Shown: positions 15,451 to 24,342, numbered from the stretch's first letter. The stretch: DNA of 64,000 bases from Gracilibacillus massiliensis (GCF_001458115.1 NZ_CZRP01000009.1:62001-126000); one strand, 5' to 3'. Made by a program: numbers and translations. The notes: generated by a model not told the origin, from the letters alone.

Positions 15451-18048
15451 ATGAGTACACCTATTTTAAAGAAAGCGGAAAATGTTAAACAAACGATTGA
15501 TCAAAAAGTAAAGCAAGGAGAAACGGCATTATCAGAAATGAAAGCCTTGAATCAAGAAACCGTCAATGACATTGTCAAGGCGATGGCACTTGCAGGATTG
15601 GATGCGCATATGACATTAGCGAAATTGGCTGTCGAGGAAACCAAACGAGGAGTCTATGAAGATAAAATTATTAAAAACATTTTTTCTACAGAATATATTT
15701 ATCACAATATTAAATACAATAAAACGGTTGGAGTAATAAACGAGAATCAGTATGAAGGTATCATTGAAATAGCAGAACCTATTGGTGTTATTGCTGGTGT
15801 TACGCCGGTTACCAATCCAACTTCTACTACAATGTTTAAAAGTTTAATTGCGATCAAAACAGGTAATCCGATCATTTTCGCATTTCATCCATCAGCGCAA
15901 AAAAGTAGTGTGGAAGCAGCGAATACTTTATATCAAGCAGCATTAAAAGCTGGAGCACCGAAAAATTGTATACAATGGATTGAACAACCAAGCTTAGACG
16001 CAACGCAAACATTGATGGCACATGATAATATTGCCTTAATCTTAGCAACCGGTGGAGCCGGAATGGTAAAAGCGGCATACAGTTCTGGAAAACCCGCTCT
16101 TGGAGTTGGTCCTGGAAATGTACCATGTTACTTTGAAAAAACAACAGATATTAAACGCTCTGTTAATGATTTAATCCTTTCTAAAACATTTGATAATGGT
16201 ATGATTTGTGCTTCAGAGCAAGCAGTTATTATTGATCAGGCCATCTACCACCAAGTTAAACAAGAGATGCTTGCTAATCAATGTTATTTCTTAAATGCGG
16301 AAGAAAAACAGAAAGTGGAGAAACTAGCGATTAATGAAAAATCTTGTGCTGTCAATGCAGATATCGTTGGAAAAAGCCCTGTAAACATTGCTGAAATGGC
16401 AGGAATTACGGTACCAGATACCACTAAAATGCTTGTTGCCGAACTGAAAGAAGTTGGACCAAATGAGCCGCTCTCCAGAGAAAAATTAAGCCCGATTCTA
16501 GCGTGTTTTCAAGTAAAGGATCTTCAAGAAGGTTTTCAACGTTGCGAAGAAATGCTTGATTTCGGTGGTCTTGGTCATTCAGCTGTCATTCATTCTAATG
16601 ATCAAGCAATTATTGAAGACTTTGGTAAACGGATGAAAGCGGGACGAATCATTGTTAACGCACCTTCTTCTCAAGGTGCGATCGGAGATATTTACAATGC
16701 TTACTTACCATCTCTAACACTAGGCTGTGGTTCTTACGGTGGTAATTCCGTATCTACAAACGTCGGAGCAATCCACTTAATTAACACTAAAAAAATTGCT
16801 AAAAGGAATGTCAATATGCAATGGTTTAAAGTTCCACCTAAAATTTATTTTGAGAAGAATGCTGTGCAATATTTAGCTAAAATGCCGAAAGTAACCAAAG
16901 CTTTTATCGTAACAGATCAAATGATGAAAGATTTAGGGTATGTCGACAAAGTGCTTTACTATTTACGCAAACGACCGGATTATGTGCATTGTGAAATCTT
17001 TACAGAGGTAGAGCCAGATCCATCTAAAGAGACCGTCATGCGTGGTGCAGAAGAAATGAAAAAATTCCAACCAGACGTGATTATTGCACTTGGTGGCGGA
17101 TCTGCAATGGATGCAGCAAAAGGGATGTGGTTATTCTATGAACATCCTGACACTGACTTTAATGGGTTAAAACAAAAGTTCTTAGACATCCGAAAAAGAA
17201 TCTACAAATATCCAGAACTCGGTAAACAAGCACAATTCGTGGCCATCCCGACAACCTCTGGTACAGGTTCAGAAGTAACTTCTTTTTCAGTTATTACGGA
17301 TAAAGAGACCAATATTAAATATCCATTAGCAGATTATGAATTGACACCAGATGTCGCGATTATTGATTCCCAGTTTGTAATGACGGTACCACCTACTGTC
17401 ACAGCTGACACAGGAATGGATGTTTTAACACATGCGATTGAAGCCTATGTTTCTAACATGGCGAACGATTATACAGATGGATTAGCAATAAAAGCTATTC
17501 AATTAGTTTTTGACTATCTGCCAACCGCATATAAAGATGGCAAAAATGAAAAAGCTAGAGAAAAAATGCACAATGCTTCAACTATCGCTGGTATGGCCTT
17601 TGCAAATGCTTTTCTAGGAATTAATCATAGCTTGGCACATAAATTAGGCGCAGAATTTCATATTGCCCATGGTCGTGCCAATGCAATTTTAATGCCACAT
17701 GTGATCAAATATAACGCACAAAAGCCATCAAAATTTGTAGCCTTTCCTAAATATGAACATTTTGTAGCTGATCAGCGTTATGCAGAAATTGCAAAGGTAC
17801 TAGGTTTACCTGCTCGTACAACAGAAGAAGGAGTGGACAGTTTAGTAAAAGCTGTTTATGACCTTGCCAAGCAATTAAATATTCCGATGAGTATTAAAGA
17901 AAATGGCATAGTGAAAGAGGATTTCATAAAACAAGTGGATCGCTTAGCTGATAAAGCTTTTGAGGATCAATGTACAACCGCTAATCCGAAATTGCCATTG
18001 GTTAAGGAACTGAAAGAAATATATTTAAATGCTTATAACGGTAAGTAA
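15451..18048 (+). CDS. adhE: Bifunctional acetaldehyde-CoA / alcohol dehydrogenase
   Basis: Two-domain fermentative enzyme of 865 residues that reduces acetyl-CoA to acetaldehyde and then ethanol, using two NADH; family members form filaments (spirosomes). The N-terminal acylating aldehyde dehydrogenase domain has the active cysteine in FDNGMICASEQ (Cys253). The iron alcohol dehydrogenase domain starts near residue 455, with ALGGGSAMDAAKGM, PTTSGTGSEVTSF and metal ligands around NHSLAHKLGAEFHIAHG. AAAGGAGGG precedes ATG 15451; the frame is open 53 codons further up, but that part overlaps the preceding gene. Expected to be repressed by Rex through 15054-15071. Works with PflB/PflA for ethanol-formate fermentation. 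Confidence 0.97.
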   Translation: MSTPILKKAENVKQTIDQKVKQGETALSEMKALNQETVNDIVKAMALAGLDAHMTLAKLAVEETKRGVYEDKIIKNIFSTEYIYHNIKYNKTVGVINENQYEGIIEIAEPIGVIAGVTPVTNPTSTTMFKSLIAIKTGNPIIFAFHPSAQKSSVEAANTLYQAALKAGAPKNCIQWIEQPSLDATQTLMAHDNIALILATGGAGMVKAAYSSGKPALGVGPGNVPCYFEKTTDIKRSVNDLILSKTFDNGMICASEQAVIIDQAIYHQVKQEMLANQCYFLNAEEKQKVEKLAINEKSCAVNADIVGKSPVNIAEMAGITVPDTTKMLVAELKEVGPNEPLSREKLSPILACFQVKDLQEGFQRCEEMLDFGGLGHSAVIHSNDQAIIEDFGKRMKAGRIIVNAPSSQGAIGDIYNAYLPSLTLGCGSYGGNSVSTNVGAIHLINTKKIAKRNVNMQWFKVPPKIYFEKNAVQYLAKMPKVTKAFIVTDQMMKDLGYVDKVLYYLRKRPDYVHCEIFTEVEPDPSKETVMRGAEEMKKFQPDVIIALGGGSAMDAAKGMWLFYEHPDTDFNGLKQKFLDIRKRIYKYPELGKQAQFVAIPTTSGTGSEVTSFSVITDKETNIKYPLADYELTPDVAIIDSQFVMTVPPTVTADTGMDVLTHAIEAYVSNMANDYTDGLAIKAIQLVFDYLPTAYKDGKNEKAREKMHNASTIAGMAFANAFLGINHSLAHKLGAEFHIAHGRANAILMPHVIKYNAQKPSKFVAFPKYEHFVADQRYAEIAKVLGLPARTTEEGVDSLVKAVYDLAKQLNIPMSIKENGIVKEDFIKQVDRLADKAFEDQCTTANPKLPLVKELKEIYLNAYNGK

Positions 18049-18064
18049 AAATGATATAGAATCT

Positions 18065-18113
18065 AATTTGGTCGTGCTCAGAATTCATTTCTGAACTACG
18101 ACCAATTTTTTCT
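18065..18113 (+). terminator. Terminator after adhE
   Basis: AATTGGTCGT-g-CTCAGAA pairs with TTCTGA-a-CTACGACCAATT across a five-base loop and is followed by a T-run. Confidence 0.85.
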
Positions 18114-18209
18114 TAATCATACGATTCGATGTTAAACCACCCGAACATATTTGCTTCTGCCACATAAAATAACATGTATAATACACTCTAATTTAAAGGG
18201 GTTAAGGCT

Positions 18210-18314
18210 ATGGAAAATAATAATGTGTCTGTAAATAGGAAGAAAAAAGCTAGAAAGAAAAAATCATGTAGCTGCAGTAGTTTCAAAAGGAAAAACACAT
18301 CGAATGACAATTAA
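18210..18314 (+). CDS. 34-residue lysine-rich peptide
   Basis: MENNNVSVNRKKKARKKK followed by SCSCSSF and a basic tail. It has AAAGGGGTTAAGG upstream of ATG 18210 and a TATAAT at 18177-18182, so expression is plausible. The very basic composition with a CSC motif is like some small spore or nucleic-acid binding peptides, but no family is recognised. The stop overlaps the end of the convergent DUF1360 gene by four bases. Confidence 0.4.
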   Translation: MENNNVSVNRKKKARKKKSCSCSSFKRKNTSNDN

Positions 18315-18658
18315 ATTAAATAAGAAATCAACACTTCAATAATCGACGCGACTCCAGCAACTGCTAATATGATAATAATGGGAATAAATATTGTAGAAAA
18401 AAAATGAAAACCACAAAACAAGAAAATGGCAGACCAAATTCCCACACACCAATGGCACCGTAGCAACTCACCAATCCATCTTTTTAAGCCATTGCCTTTA
18501 AACATTACTGTTTCTTCTACCGTTCCATCGGGTAACCAGTTCTCTTCCACTTCAAAAAAAGGTGCTCGCATAAACGCCGTAATTTTATCAAAAACAATTA
18601 ATCTCGTAAATCTAAAACTCGCAAGTGACAATAAAACAAACGATAACCATGTAATCAT
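18311..18658 (-). CDS. DUF1360 family membrane protein
   Basis: A 115-residue protein with hydrophobic ends and a polar centre. SFRFTRLIVFDKIT near the N-terminus and LRCHWCVGIWSA (CxxC pair near residues 68-71) are the family hallmarks, as in Bacillus YngL, where the family is linked to spore or envelope biology without a defined activity. Two membrane segments are at about residues 3-20 and 75-112. The gene is monocistronic; the region upstream holds a 17-bp inverted repeat. Confidence 0.8.
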   Translation of the reverse strand: MITWLSFVLLSLASFRFTRLIVFDKITAFMRAPFFEVEENWLPDGTVEETVMFKGNGLKRWIGELLRCHWCVGIWSAIFLFCGFHFFSTIFIPIIIILAVAGVASIIEVLISYLI

Positions 18659-18754
18659 TTGGGCACCTACCTTCTTTAATCCTCTCCTTTCATACTATTA
18701 AATAGTCATAAAAAAGATGATAAGAAAAATGGAGAAAGCCCATCCGGTCCTTTT

Positions 18755-18833
18755 AGTAGTCATTTTGAAATAGATAATAAACTAAATACCCGGAGCGGGG
18801 GATTCTTATACACTACATTTCAAAATGACTACT
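18755..18833. repeat. 17-bp perfect inverted repeat with 45-bp interior
   Basis: AGTAGTCATTTTGAAAT (18755-18771) and ATTTCAAAATGACTACT (18817-18833) are exact reverse complements. The interior carries CCCGGAGCGGGGG, GC-rich for this DNA. No T-run follows, so it is not a normal terminator. It resembles a remnant of a short inverted-repeat element. Confidence 0.7.
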
Positions 18834-18881
18834 TTGATAACAAATGCCTTGATACCGCTGATTAAATGCTTTTCTTGCTTA

Positions 18882-18911
18882 TAAAAAAAGATCTGATGGA
18901 AGCATCAGATC
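18882..18911 (-). terminator. Terminator after the DUF4870 gene
   Basis: GATCTGATG-gaag-CATCAGATC hairpin followed by a seven-T run on the minus strand, immediately after the DUF4870 stop. Confidence 0.85.
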
Positions 18912-18920
18912 AGAATTTAA

Positions 18921-19301
18921 TTACTTATTATCTAATTGTTTTTCGACCATATCGCCGATCCATGGCAACTTGAAGTATTCGCCTTGATACGCTTTTACCA
19001 TTAGTAAAATCCATAGGATCAATTGAACTGGCATTAGTATTATTCCTACAAACCAACCAAGGATTGGCACTGAAACAGATATAACGTATAACACTGCCAA
19101 GCCAACAGAGACAAAAATAGATTGCAATGCGTGAAACTTTACAAATCGATTTTCTTTCTCAAGTACTAAAAAGATGATACCTGTGATAAACCATAGTACA
19201 TACGTTAATAAACCCGCAACATTCTGATCTAATCCTGATGATGTTTTTGTACTAGTTGAAGCTTGTTCCTCTTTATTTTCGTTTACTTGCTCTTCTGACA
19301 T
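18921..19301 (-). CDS. DUF4870 domain membrane protein
   Basis: A 126-residue protein: a polar Glu/Ser/Thr-rich N-terminus (residues 1-24), then three membrane segments (about 28-45, 55-78, 82-105) with the VKFHALQS motif in the first loop. That motif and topology fit DUF4870/Tic20-like small membrane proteins. Function unknown. It is monocistronic, with a clear terminator and AGGAGAG upstream of the ATG. Confidence 0.8.
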   Translation of the reverse strand: MSEEQVNENKEEQASTSTKTSSGLDQNVAGLLTYVLWFITGIIFLVLEKENRFVKFHALQSIFVSVGLAVLYVISVSVPILGWFVGIILMPVQLILWILLMVKAYQGEYFKLPWIGDMVEKQLDNK

Positions 19302-19384
19302 CTAATACTCTCCTCTCTTTTTTTCATACTATTCTTCAAATTTTAATTTTATCATCTTTCGGAAATTTTACAATATTCTAACAG

Positions 19385-20320
19385 TTAATATTTGTTATTA
19401 TTGAGAAATTTGCTATAAATAGATGCTAAAACCTGCTGAAATAACATTCCTACCACTACTGGAACTGCTACTGGTCCAGGGAAATACTGAACAGCTATCA
19501 CCGCTCCTGCACTAATATTTCTCATCCCACTACTAAAGGTCAGCGCGGTCACATCTTGATCCGATCGTTTAAGCCACTTTGCTAAGATCCAAGCTAAGAA
19601 ATACCCACTTGCAGCAACAAAAAACATCGTTACTGCCACCTTGATTAAATGAAAGTCAATTTTTATTAGGTACTCTGCTACCTCAGAGCTATTAATCATG
19701 ATCACCGTCGCTAAAGCGATTTTCGAAAAAGGTGCAAGTCTGGGGCTCCACTTCTCATGGACTTTTCCATGTGACACTTCATGTAGAACCATTCCTAAAA
19801 TCGACGGGATAACAATCATAATTATTAACCCTTTCATCATGGCCCACACTTCTAAATCAACCGATGCCCCAATAAATAAGGATAAAGACAAAGGCACTAT
19901 AAAAGGAGATAATATCGTATCGATTAAGATTATCGATAAAGTTAATGCAATATTCCCTTTATTTATCGAAACCCAGATAAAACTTGTGATACCCGTCGGA
20001 ATAATCATTGCGAGTACAAACCCGATGATGGTAAGAGAATCGCCACTAAAAGTAATACTACCGATTAGCCAAGCCCATAATGGCATGAGAATATGTAAAA
20101 TAACAAGCGCTATTACGACCGATAAAGGGTGAGATACCACACGATATAACGCAACAAAATTCAAGCTCAAGCTTCCTGCGAATGTCATAAAGGCAAATAT
20201 CCAGATCACCCAACTGTTAAATTGCGTAAAATAATCTGCAAAAATTACACCTAATATCACACTGGAAGGTGCTATAAAAGGCATAATTTTTTGCAATAAT
20301 TGATTAAAGCTACTCCACAT
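19385..20320 (-). CDS. Bile acid:sodium symporter family (BASS) transporter
   Basis: A 311-residue permease with nine or ten hydrophobic segments. The ALTFSSGMRNISAGAVIA motif and the PTGITSF segment are conserved in BASS-family sodium-coupled organic anion carriers. The bacterial substrates include pantoate, keto acids and bile acids, and cannot be chosen here. It starts about 20 bp downstream of the YlmA-like ATPase stop in the same orientation, so the two genes are likely co-transcribed, although an ABC ATPase and a BASS permease are not a functional pair. Confidence 0.85.
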   Translation of the reverse strand: MWSSFNQLLQKIMPFIAPSSVILGVIFADYFTQFNSWVIWIFAFMTFAGSLSLNFVALYRVVSHPLSVVIALVILHILMPLWAWLIGSITFSGDSLTIIGFVLAMIIPTGITSFIWVSINKGNIALTLSIILIDTILSPFIVPLSLSLFIGASVDLEVWAMMKGLIIMIVIPSILGMVLHEVSHGKVHEKWSPRLAPFSKIALATVIMINSSEVAEYLIKIDFHLIKVAVTMFFVAASGYFLAWILAKWLKRSDQDVTALTFSSGMRNISAGAVIAVQYFPGPVAVPVVVGMLFQQVLASIYSKFLNNNKY

Positions 20321-20340
20321 GTATGTTTTCTCCTAGATCG

Positions 20341-21117
20341 TTATTTCTTCTTTAACCTTGGTCTTCGTTCAGACCAATCAACCTCAACTGGTAACTCAAA
20401 GAATTCAGTTAAGTTATTAGAATCAATCATATCTTCTGTTAACCCTTGTTTAAAAACACGTCCTTGTTTTAACAGTAGTGTTTTAGAGAATGTTGGTAAT
20501 ATTTCTTCAACATGATGGGTTACATATATAATAGAAGGACCGTCTTCTTCGTTACTTATTTTTTCAATAGATTCTAACAGTTGCTCTCTTGCAATGAAAT
20601 CTAATCCTGTTGTTGGTTCATCTAATATTAATAATTTCGGATCATTCATTAATGCTCGTCCAATTAATACCCTTTGCTGTTCCCCTTGTGATAAGGATCG
20701 GTATGGACGATTCGCATAGGAGTAACAATTTAGATCTTTTAATAGTTGTTGTGCTCTTTCTCTCATAGCATCTGTCGGTGTTTCATATAAACCAATCGAG
20801 GCGAATCCACCGCTCAAGATCACTTGGTAGGCACTATCCGTTCCATAAATGCGTTGTTTTAATGTAGAAGAAACAATTCCGATTTGCTGTCTTAATTGCT
20901 CACCCAGTATATCTTTCCCAAATTGTTTGTTAATTACTTTCACTTTTCCTTCAGTAGGGAAGTAATAGGCACATAGCATATGTAATAACGCTGTTTTCCC
21001 TGCACCATTCAACCCTAATAATGCCCAATGTTCCCCTTTGTTGATCTGCCAATTAATATCTTTTAGTATCCAGTTACCTTCTTTTTTTAAACCAACTTTT
21101 TGTAGATCCAATACCAT
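20341..21117 (-). CDS. ABC transporter ATP-binding protein, YlmA-like, no permease nearby
   Basis: A 258-residue ATPase with Walker A LGLNGAGKTALL (Leu in place of the common Pro), signature RSLSQGEQQRVLIGRAL, Walker B LLILDEPTTGLD and switch VTHHVEEI. This is the YlmA/ModF-like group of stand-alone ATPases. No membrane partner of ABC type lies within 10 kb; the neighbour downstream is a BASS carrier. It may serve a distant permease or have a non-transport role. GGGAGTG lies upstream of ATG 21117. Confidence 0.85.
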   Translation of the reverse strand: MVLDLQKVGLKKEGNWILKDINWQINKGEHWALLGLNGAGKTALLHMLCAYYFPTEGKVKVINKQFGKDILGEQLRQQIGIVSSTLKQRIYGTDSAYQVILSGGFASIGLYETPTDAMRERAQQLLKDLNCYSYANRPYRSLSQGEQQRVLIGRALMNDPKLLILDEPTTGLDFIAREQLLESIEKISNEEDGPSIIYVTHHVEEILPTFSKTLLLKQGRVFKQGLTEDMIDSNNLTEFFELPVEVDWSERRPRLKKK

Positions 21118-21328
21118 ACAATTTTCACTCCCTTATTTAAGTAGTATACACGCGTATTCTAAAAATTTCTCGTTGTCGATTTCAAGTATTGTTAAAAAAG
21201 CAGTCTAGGTATTGTGTGATGATTCGGTTATTTTACCTCTTCAGAATTAGAGTGAATTACTGCGCTACCTTTGGAAGAAATGGGTTTCCCAGAGTGAAAG
21301 GATTAGACTTTTTACAATAACGCTCAGG

Positions 21329-21650
21329 CATTCTTGCAGTTCGCATTGTTCTTCTGGCAGATTCGATCTCCTTCTTGCATTTCACACTGTTCTTCTTGCA
21401 GATTCGATCTCCTTCTTGCATTTCACATTGCTCTTCTTGCATATCCGCTCCCCTTCTTGCATTTCACACTGTTCTTCTTGCAATTTCGATCTCCTTCTTG
21501 CATTTCACAATGCTCTTCTTGCATATCCGCTCTCCTTCTTGCATTTCACACTGTTCTTCTTGCAATTTCGATCTCCTTCTTGCATTTCACAATGCTCTTC
21601 TTGCATATCCGCTCCCCTTCTTGCATTTCGCACTGTTCTTCTTGCAGATA
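21329..21650. repeat. Tandem array, 41-bp unit built on CTTCTTGCA (array 1)
   Basis: About eight units, each made of two half-units of 21 and 20 bp beginning with CTTCTTGCA: one continues TTTCACACTGTT, the other GATTCGATCTC or TATCCGCTCTC. The word therefore recurs every 20-21 bp, roughly two helical turns, about 16 times. Because 41 is not a multiple of three, all + frames stay open by chance; I see no ribosome binding site, so this is not coding. The reverse complement of the same unit forms the array at 57829-58047. Confidence 0.9.
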
Positions 21651-21701
21651 CCCATTTTGGATACTTAATAAATAAAAAATTAAATAATTTTAAATTCTCT
21701 A

Positions 21702-21730
21702 TTGAAAATGATTCTCATTATCGTTATAAT
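21702..21730 (+). promoter_or_regulatory. Sigma-A promoter with embedded Fur box
   Basis: TTGAAA (21702-21707), a 17-bp spacer and TATAAT (21725-21730) form a near-consensus promoter. GAAAATGATTCTCATTATC at 21704-21722 covers the -35 and spacer and matches the 19-bp Fur box GATAATGATAATCATTATC at 16 or more positions. Iron-bound Fur should block this promoter. Confidence 0.75.
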
Positions 21731-21736
21731 GTAATT

Positions 21737-21866
21737 AATCACATAAGTGATGAAACATTCCCTTTACACATATCTTTTGTTACCCCCAATCAACAAAAGT
21801 TCCAAGGGTGTTTCCCAATCCATAAGAGAGCAACTATTCGTTATAGATTGCTTCTCTCTTTTTTTA
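21737..21866 (+). ncRNA. Candidate Fur-regulated small RNA (FsrA-like architecture)
   Basis: About 130 nt between the Fur-boxed promoter and a terminator. It contains a perfect 8-bp stem, CTTTTGTT/AACAAAAG (21774-21799), which presents the ten-base loop ACCCCCAATC. C-rich single-stranded loops are how iron-responsive FsrA-type sRNAs pair with G-rich ribosome binding sites. The 3' end is a hairpin (AAGAGAGCAA with TTG-CTT-CTCTCTT, 21824-21860) and seven T. A 45-codon frame from ATG 21750 has no ribosome binding site and runs into the terminator. Sequence identity with Bacillus FsrA was not tested; the call rests on promoter, loop and terminator. Confidence 0.55.
21824..21866 (+). terminator. 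Terminator of the candidate small RNA
   Basis: AAGAGAGCAACTAT pairs with ATAG-A-TTG-CTT-CTCTCTT (with small bulges) and is followed by TTTTTTT. It lies upstream of the katA promoter, so it insulates katA. Confidence 0.7.
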
Positions 21867-21878
21867 CAAATTTCTTAT

Positions 21879-21893
21879 TTAAAATAATTTTAA
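21879..21893. promoter_or_regulatory. Candidate PerR box of katA
   Basis: TTAAAATAATTTTAA matches the PerR consensus TTATAATNATTATAA at 13 of 15 positions and is part of a perfect 17-bp palindrome (21878-21894). It ends eight bases before the -35 of the katA promoter. PerR control of the vegetative catalase gene by peroxide is established in Bacillus. Confidence 0.55.
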
Positions 21894-21900
21894 ATAAATA

Positions 21901-21928
21901 TTGATTTTTATTAGATTTGTATTATAAT
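21901..21928 (+). promoter_or_regulatory. katA promoter
   Basis: TTGATT (21901-21906), a 16-bp spacer and TATAAT (21923-21928), 38 bp upstream of the katA start codon. Confidence 0.6.
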
Positions 21929-21965
21929 AAAATATGTACTATTAATTAAAGGAGAGGTGCTTTAT

Positions 21966-23432
21966 ATGAGTCAAGAAAAAAAATACTTAACTACTGCCTC
22001 TGGCGCACCTGTAGGAGATAATCAGAACTCTATTACAGCTGGACACAGAGGACCAACATTAATCCAAGACGTACATTTATTAGAAAAATTAGCGCATTTT
22101 AATCGTGAAAGAGTACCTGAACGTGTTGTACACGCAAAAGGTGCGGGTGCACATGGATATTTTGAAGTTACAAATGATGTTTCTAAATATACAAAAGCAG
22201 ATTTCTTATCTGAAGTAGGTAAGAAGACACCGATGTTTATTCGTTTTTCAACAGTTGCTGGGGAACTCGGTTCTGCGGATACCGTTCGTGACCCTCGTGG
22301 TTTCGCCGTGAAATTCTATACAGAGGAAGGTAATTATGATTTAGTTGGGAACAATACTCCTGTATTCTTTATCCGTGATGCCATTAAATTCCCTGATTTC
22401 ATTCATACGCAAAAACGTCATCCTCAAACACATTTGAAGGATCCGAATATGACATGGGATTTCTGGTCATTGTCACCTGAATCACTTCACCAAATTACGA
22501 TCCTGCACTCTGATCGTGGTATTCCAGCGACATTACGTCACCAAAATGGATATGGAAGCCATACATTCAAGTGGGTCAATAAAGATGGGGAAGCATTCTA
22601 TATAAAATATCACTTTAAGACAGATCAAGGAATTAAAAACTTAGATGTAGATCTTGCAGATAAATTAGCTGGTACAAATCCAGATTATCATACAGAAGAT
22701 TTATTTAATGCGATCGCTGAAGGCAACCACCCTTCCTGGACACTAAAAGTTCAAATCATGCCTGAAGCAGATGCCAAAAATTATCGTTACGACCCATTTG
22801 ATGTAACAAAAGTTTGGCCACATTCTGACTATCCATTAGTTGAAGTGGGTAAAATGGTATTGGATCGTAATCCTGAGAACTATTTCGCTGAAGTAGAACA
22901 AGCGGCATTCTCTCCTGGACATTTTGTTCCTGGGATTGAAGCATCTCCAGATAAAATGCTACAAGGTCGTTTATTCGCTTATTCTGATGCTCATCGTTAT
23001 CGTATTGGTGCGAATCATGAAGCACTACCGATCAACCGTGCAAAAGCACCAGTGAACACTAACCAACGTGATGGATATATGCGTTTTGATGGTAATGGTG
23101 GTAGCCAAATTAATTATGAACCACATAGTGTCGACGGTGCACCAGTTGAAACACCAGAAAACAAACAAACACCATTTGAAGTATCCGGATTCGCTGATAG
23201 TGTTCCATATGATAACGAGGATCACTATTCTCAACCACGTGCATTATTCCGTGACATAATGGATGCAGATGAACGTGATCGCTTAATGCAAAACTTCGCT
23301 GACCACATGAGTGGCGTTACACAAGATGGTGTAGTAGATCGTCAATTAGAAAACTTCTATAAAGTAGATCCAGAATTAGCAGAAGGTATCGCTGCTAAAT
23401 TGGGAGTAGAAGTACCTGCACATCTTAAATAA
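21966..23432 (+). CDS. katA: Vegetative catalase
   Basis: Clade 3 small-subunit heme catalase of 488 residues that removes hydrogen peroxide in the cytoplasm. The distal histidine lies in [14 protein letters not shown] (His56), the asparagine region is [10 protein letters not shown] and the proximal heme tyrosine is in [25 protein letters not shown] precedes ATG 21966; a GTG three codons upstream lies within the ribosome binding region. Likely PerR-controlled through 21879-21893. A terminator follows at 23446-23475. It is a single-gene unit. Confidence 0.96.
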   Translation: MSQEKKYLTTASGAPVGDNQNSITAGHRGPTLIQDVHLLEKLAHFNRERVPERVVHAKGAGAHGYFEVTNDVSKYTKADFLSEVGKKTPMFIRFSTVAGELGSADTVRDPRGFAVKFYTEEGNYDLVGNNTPVFFIRDAIKFPDFIHTQKRHPQTHLKDPNMTWDFWSLSPESLHQITILHSDRGIPATLRHQNGYGSHTFKWVNKDGEAFYIKYHFKTDQGIKNLDVDLADKLAGTNPDYHTEDLFNAIAEGNHPSWTLKVQIMPEADAKNYRYDPFDVTKVWPHSDYPLVEVGKMVLDRNPENYFAEVEQAAFSPGHFVPGIEASPDKMLQGRLFAYSDAHRYRIGANHEALPINRAKAPVNTNQRDGYMRFDGNGGSQINYEPHSVDGAPVETPENKQTPFEVSGFADSVPYDNEDHYSQPRALFRDIMDADERDRLMQNFADHMSGVTQDGVVDRQLENFYKVDPELAEGIAAKLGVEVPAHLK

Positions 23433-23445
23433 TTGAAAGAAATGG

Positions 23446-23475
23446 AAAGAGGTCAAAAATATTGACCTCTTTTTT
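23446..23475 (+). terminator. Terminator after katA
   Basis: AAAGAGGTCAA-aaata-TTGACCTCTTT hairpin with T-run. The remaining 270 bp to ectA are AT-rich; a TATAAT at 23694-23699 is the only promoter-like word I see, without a good -35. Confidence 0.8.
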
Positions 23476-23748
23476 GATTAAAAATAAATATTTTTGGTTT
23501 CATTTGCAAATAATTAGGGTATTACTATATTGATTTTTGATTAGCAAATTTTGCACATTTGTAAGGATTAATGACAATATCGAAGGATTTATAAATTTAT
23601 TCTAATAGAATACCTCTCATCAAAACAGAAGAAGAATAATACAGTTTAATCAGTCTATAAGCGATTTGAAAATCATTTAATATCCCTATATCATATAATA
23701 TGTACTATTTGCGCAAAGAATTATTGCCAAATAAGAAAGGAGCAAACT

Positions 23749-24264
23749 GTGATTAATAACGAAAACCAAAATACTCCATCCGATGAAGTTGTTTTTTCAC
23801 AACCAACGAAACATGATGGAGCAGCCATGTGGGAATTAGTAACAAATTCAACATTAGACACAAATTCTTCTTATAAATACATTTTAATGAGTGAATATTT
23901 TAGTGATACTTGTGTCGTTGCAAAACAAAATAACCAAGTGGTTGGCTTTATTACCGCATTTATCCCTCCAAAAAAGCAAGATGCTGTTTTTGTTTGGCAA
24001 GTAGGAGTTGACGCATCACAGCGAGGAAAAGGTATTGCATCAAAAATGTTGCATTATTTATTAGAAAGTGATGCATGTCAAGATATTCAATTTGTCGAAG
24101 CAACAATAACACCAGATAACAAAGCATCACAATCATTATTCCAAAAACTAGCCCGTGACTTTAATACCGAATTCACTTCAAGCGAGTTTTTCACCAAAGA
24201 TGTATTCCCAGGTGATGAGCATGAAGAAGAATTGAAATTTATTGTTGGGCCAATTAAAAAATAA
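23749..24264 (+). CDS. ectA: L-2,4-diaminobutyrate acetyltransferase
   Basis: GNAT-fold enzyme of 171 residues that acetylates diaminobutyrate, the second step of ectoine synthesis. The acetyl-CoA loop is QRGKGIASKML; VWQVGVD and EATITPDNKASQSLF are conserved EctA blocks. The start is GTG 23749 with AGAAAGGAG upstream. It is the first gene of ectABC, so osmotic control should act upstream in the 23476-23748 region. No ectD (ectoine hydroxylase) or lysC follows, so the predicted product is ectoine rather than hydroxyectoine. Confidence 0.95.
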   Translation: MINNENQNTPSDEVVFSQPTKHDGAAMWELVTNSTLDTNSSYKYILMSEYFSDTCVVAKQNNQVVGFITAFIPPKKQDAVFVWQVGVDASQRGKGIASKMLHYLLESDACQDIQFVEATITPDNKASQSLFQKLARDFNTEFTSSEFFTKDVFPGDEHEEELKFIVGPIKK

Positions 24265-24342
24265 TTTTGTCGCAATATTTCGACTTTTCTAAAGTTCGAA
24301 ACTCTATTCGATATATAAAACATTTTAGGAGGAACAAATAAG

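Noticed and set aside
21329-21650. CRISPR array
   Set aside because: Regular spacing prompted the idea, but the spacers are themselves repeats of two kinds, the unit is too short, and no cas gene is present.
21750-21890. 45-codon frame inside the candidate Fur-regulated RNA
   Set aside because: No ribosome binding site precedes the ATG, and the stop lies beyond the terminator.
21334-21904. Overlapping open frames rich in SCISHCSSC-like repeats
   Set aside because: They arise because the 41-bp repeat keeps all three + frames open. There is no ribosome binding site, and frames of equal quality coexist.
23476-23748. Osmotic-control promoter of ectABC
   Set aside because: Only a TATAAT at 23694 is clear. 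No -35 at 16-18 bp and no sigma-B type pair were found, so I do not call a specific promoter.
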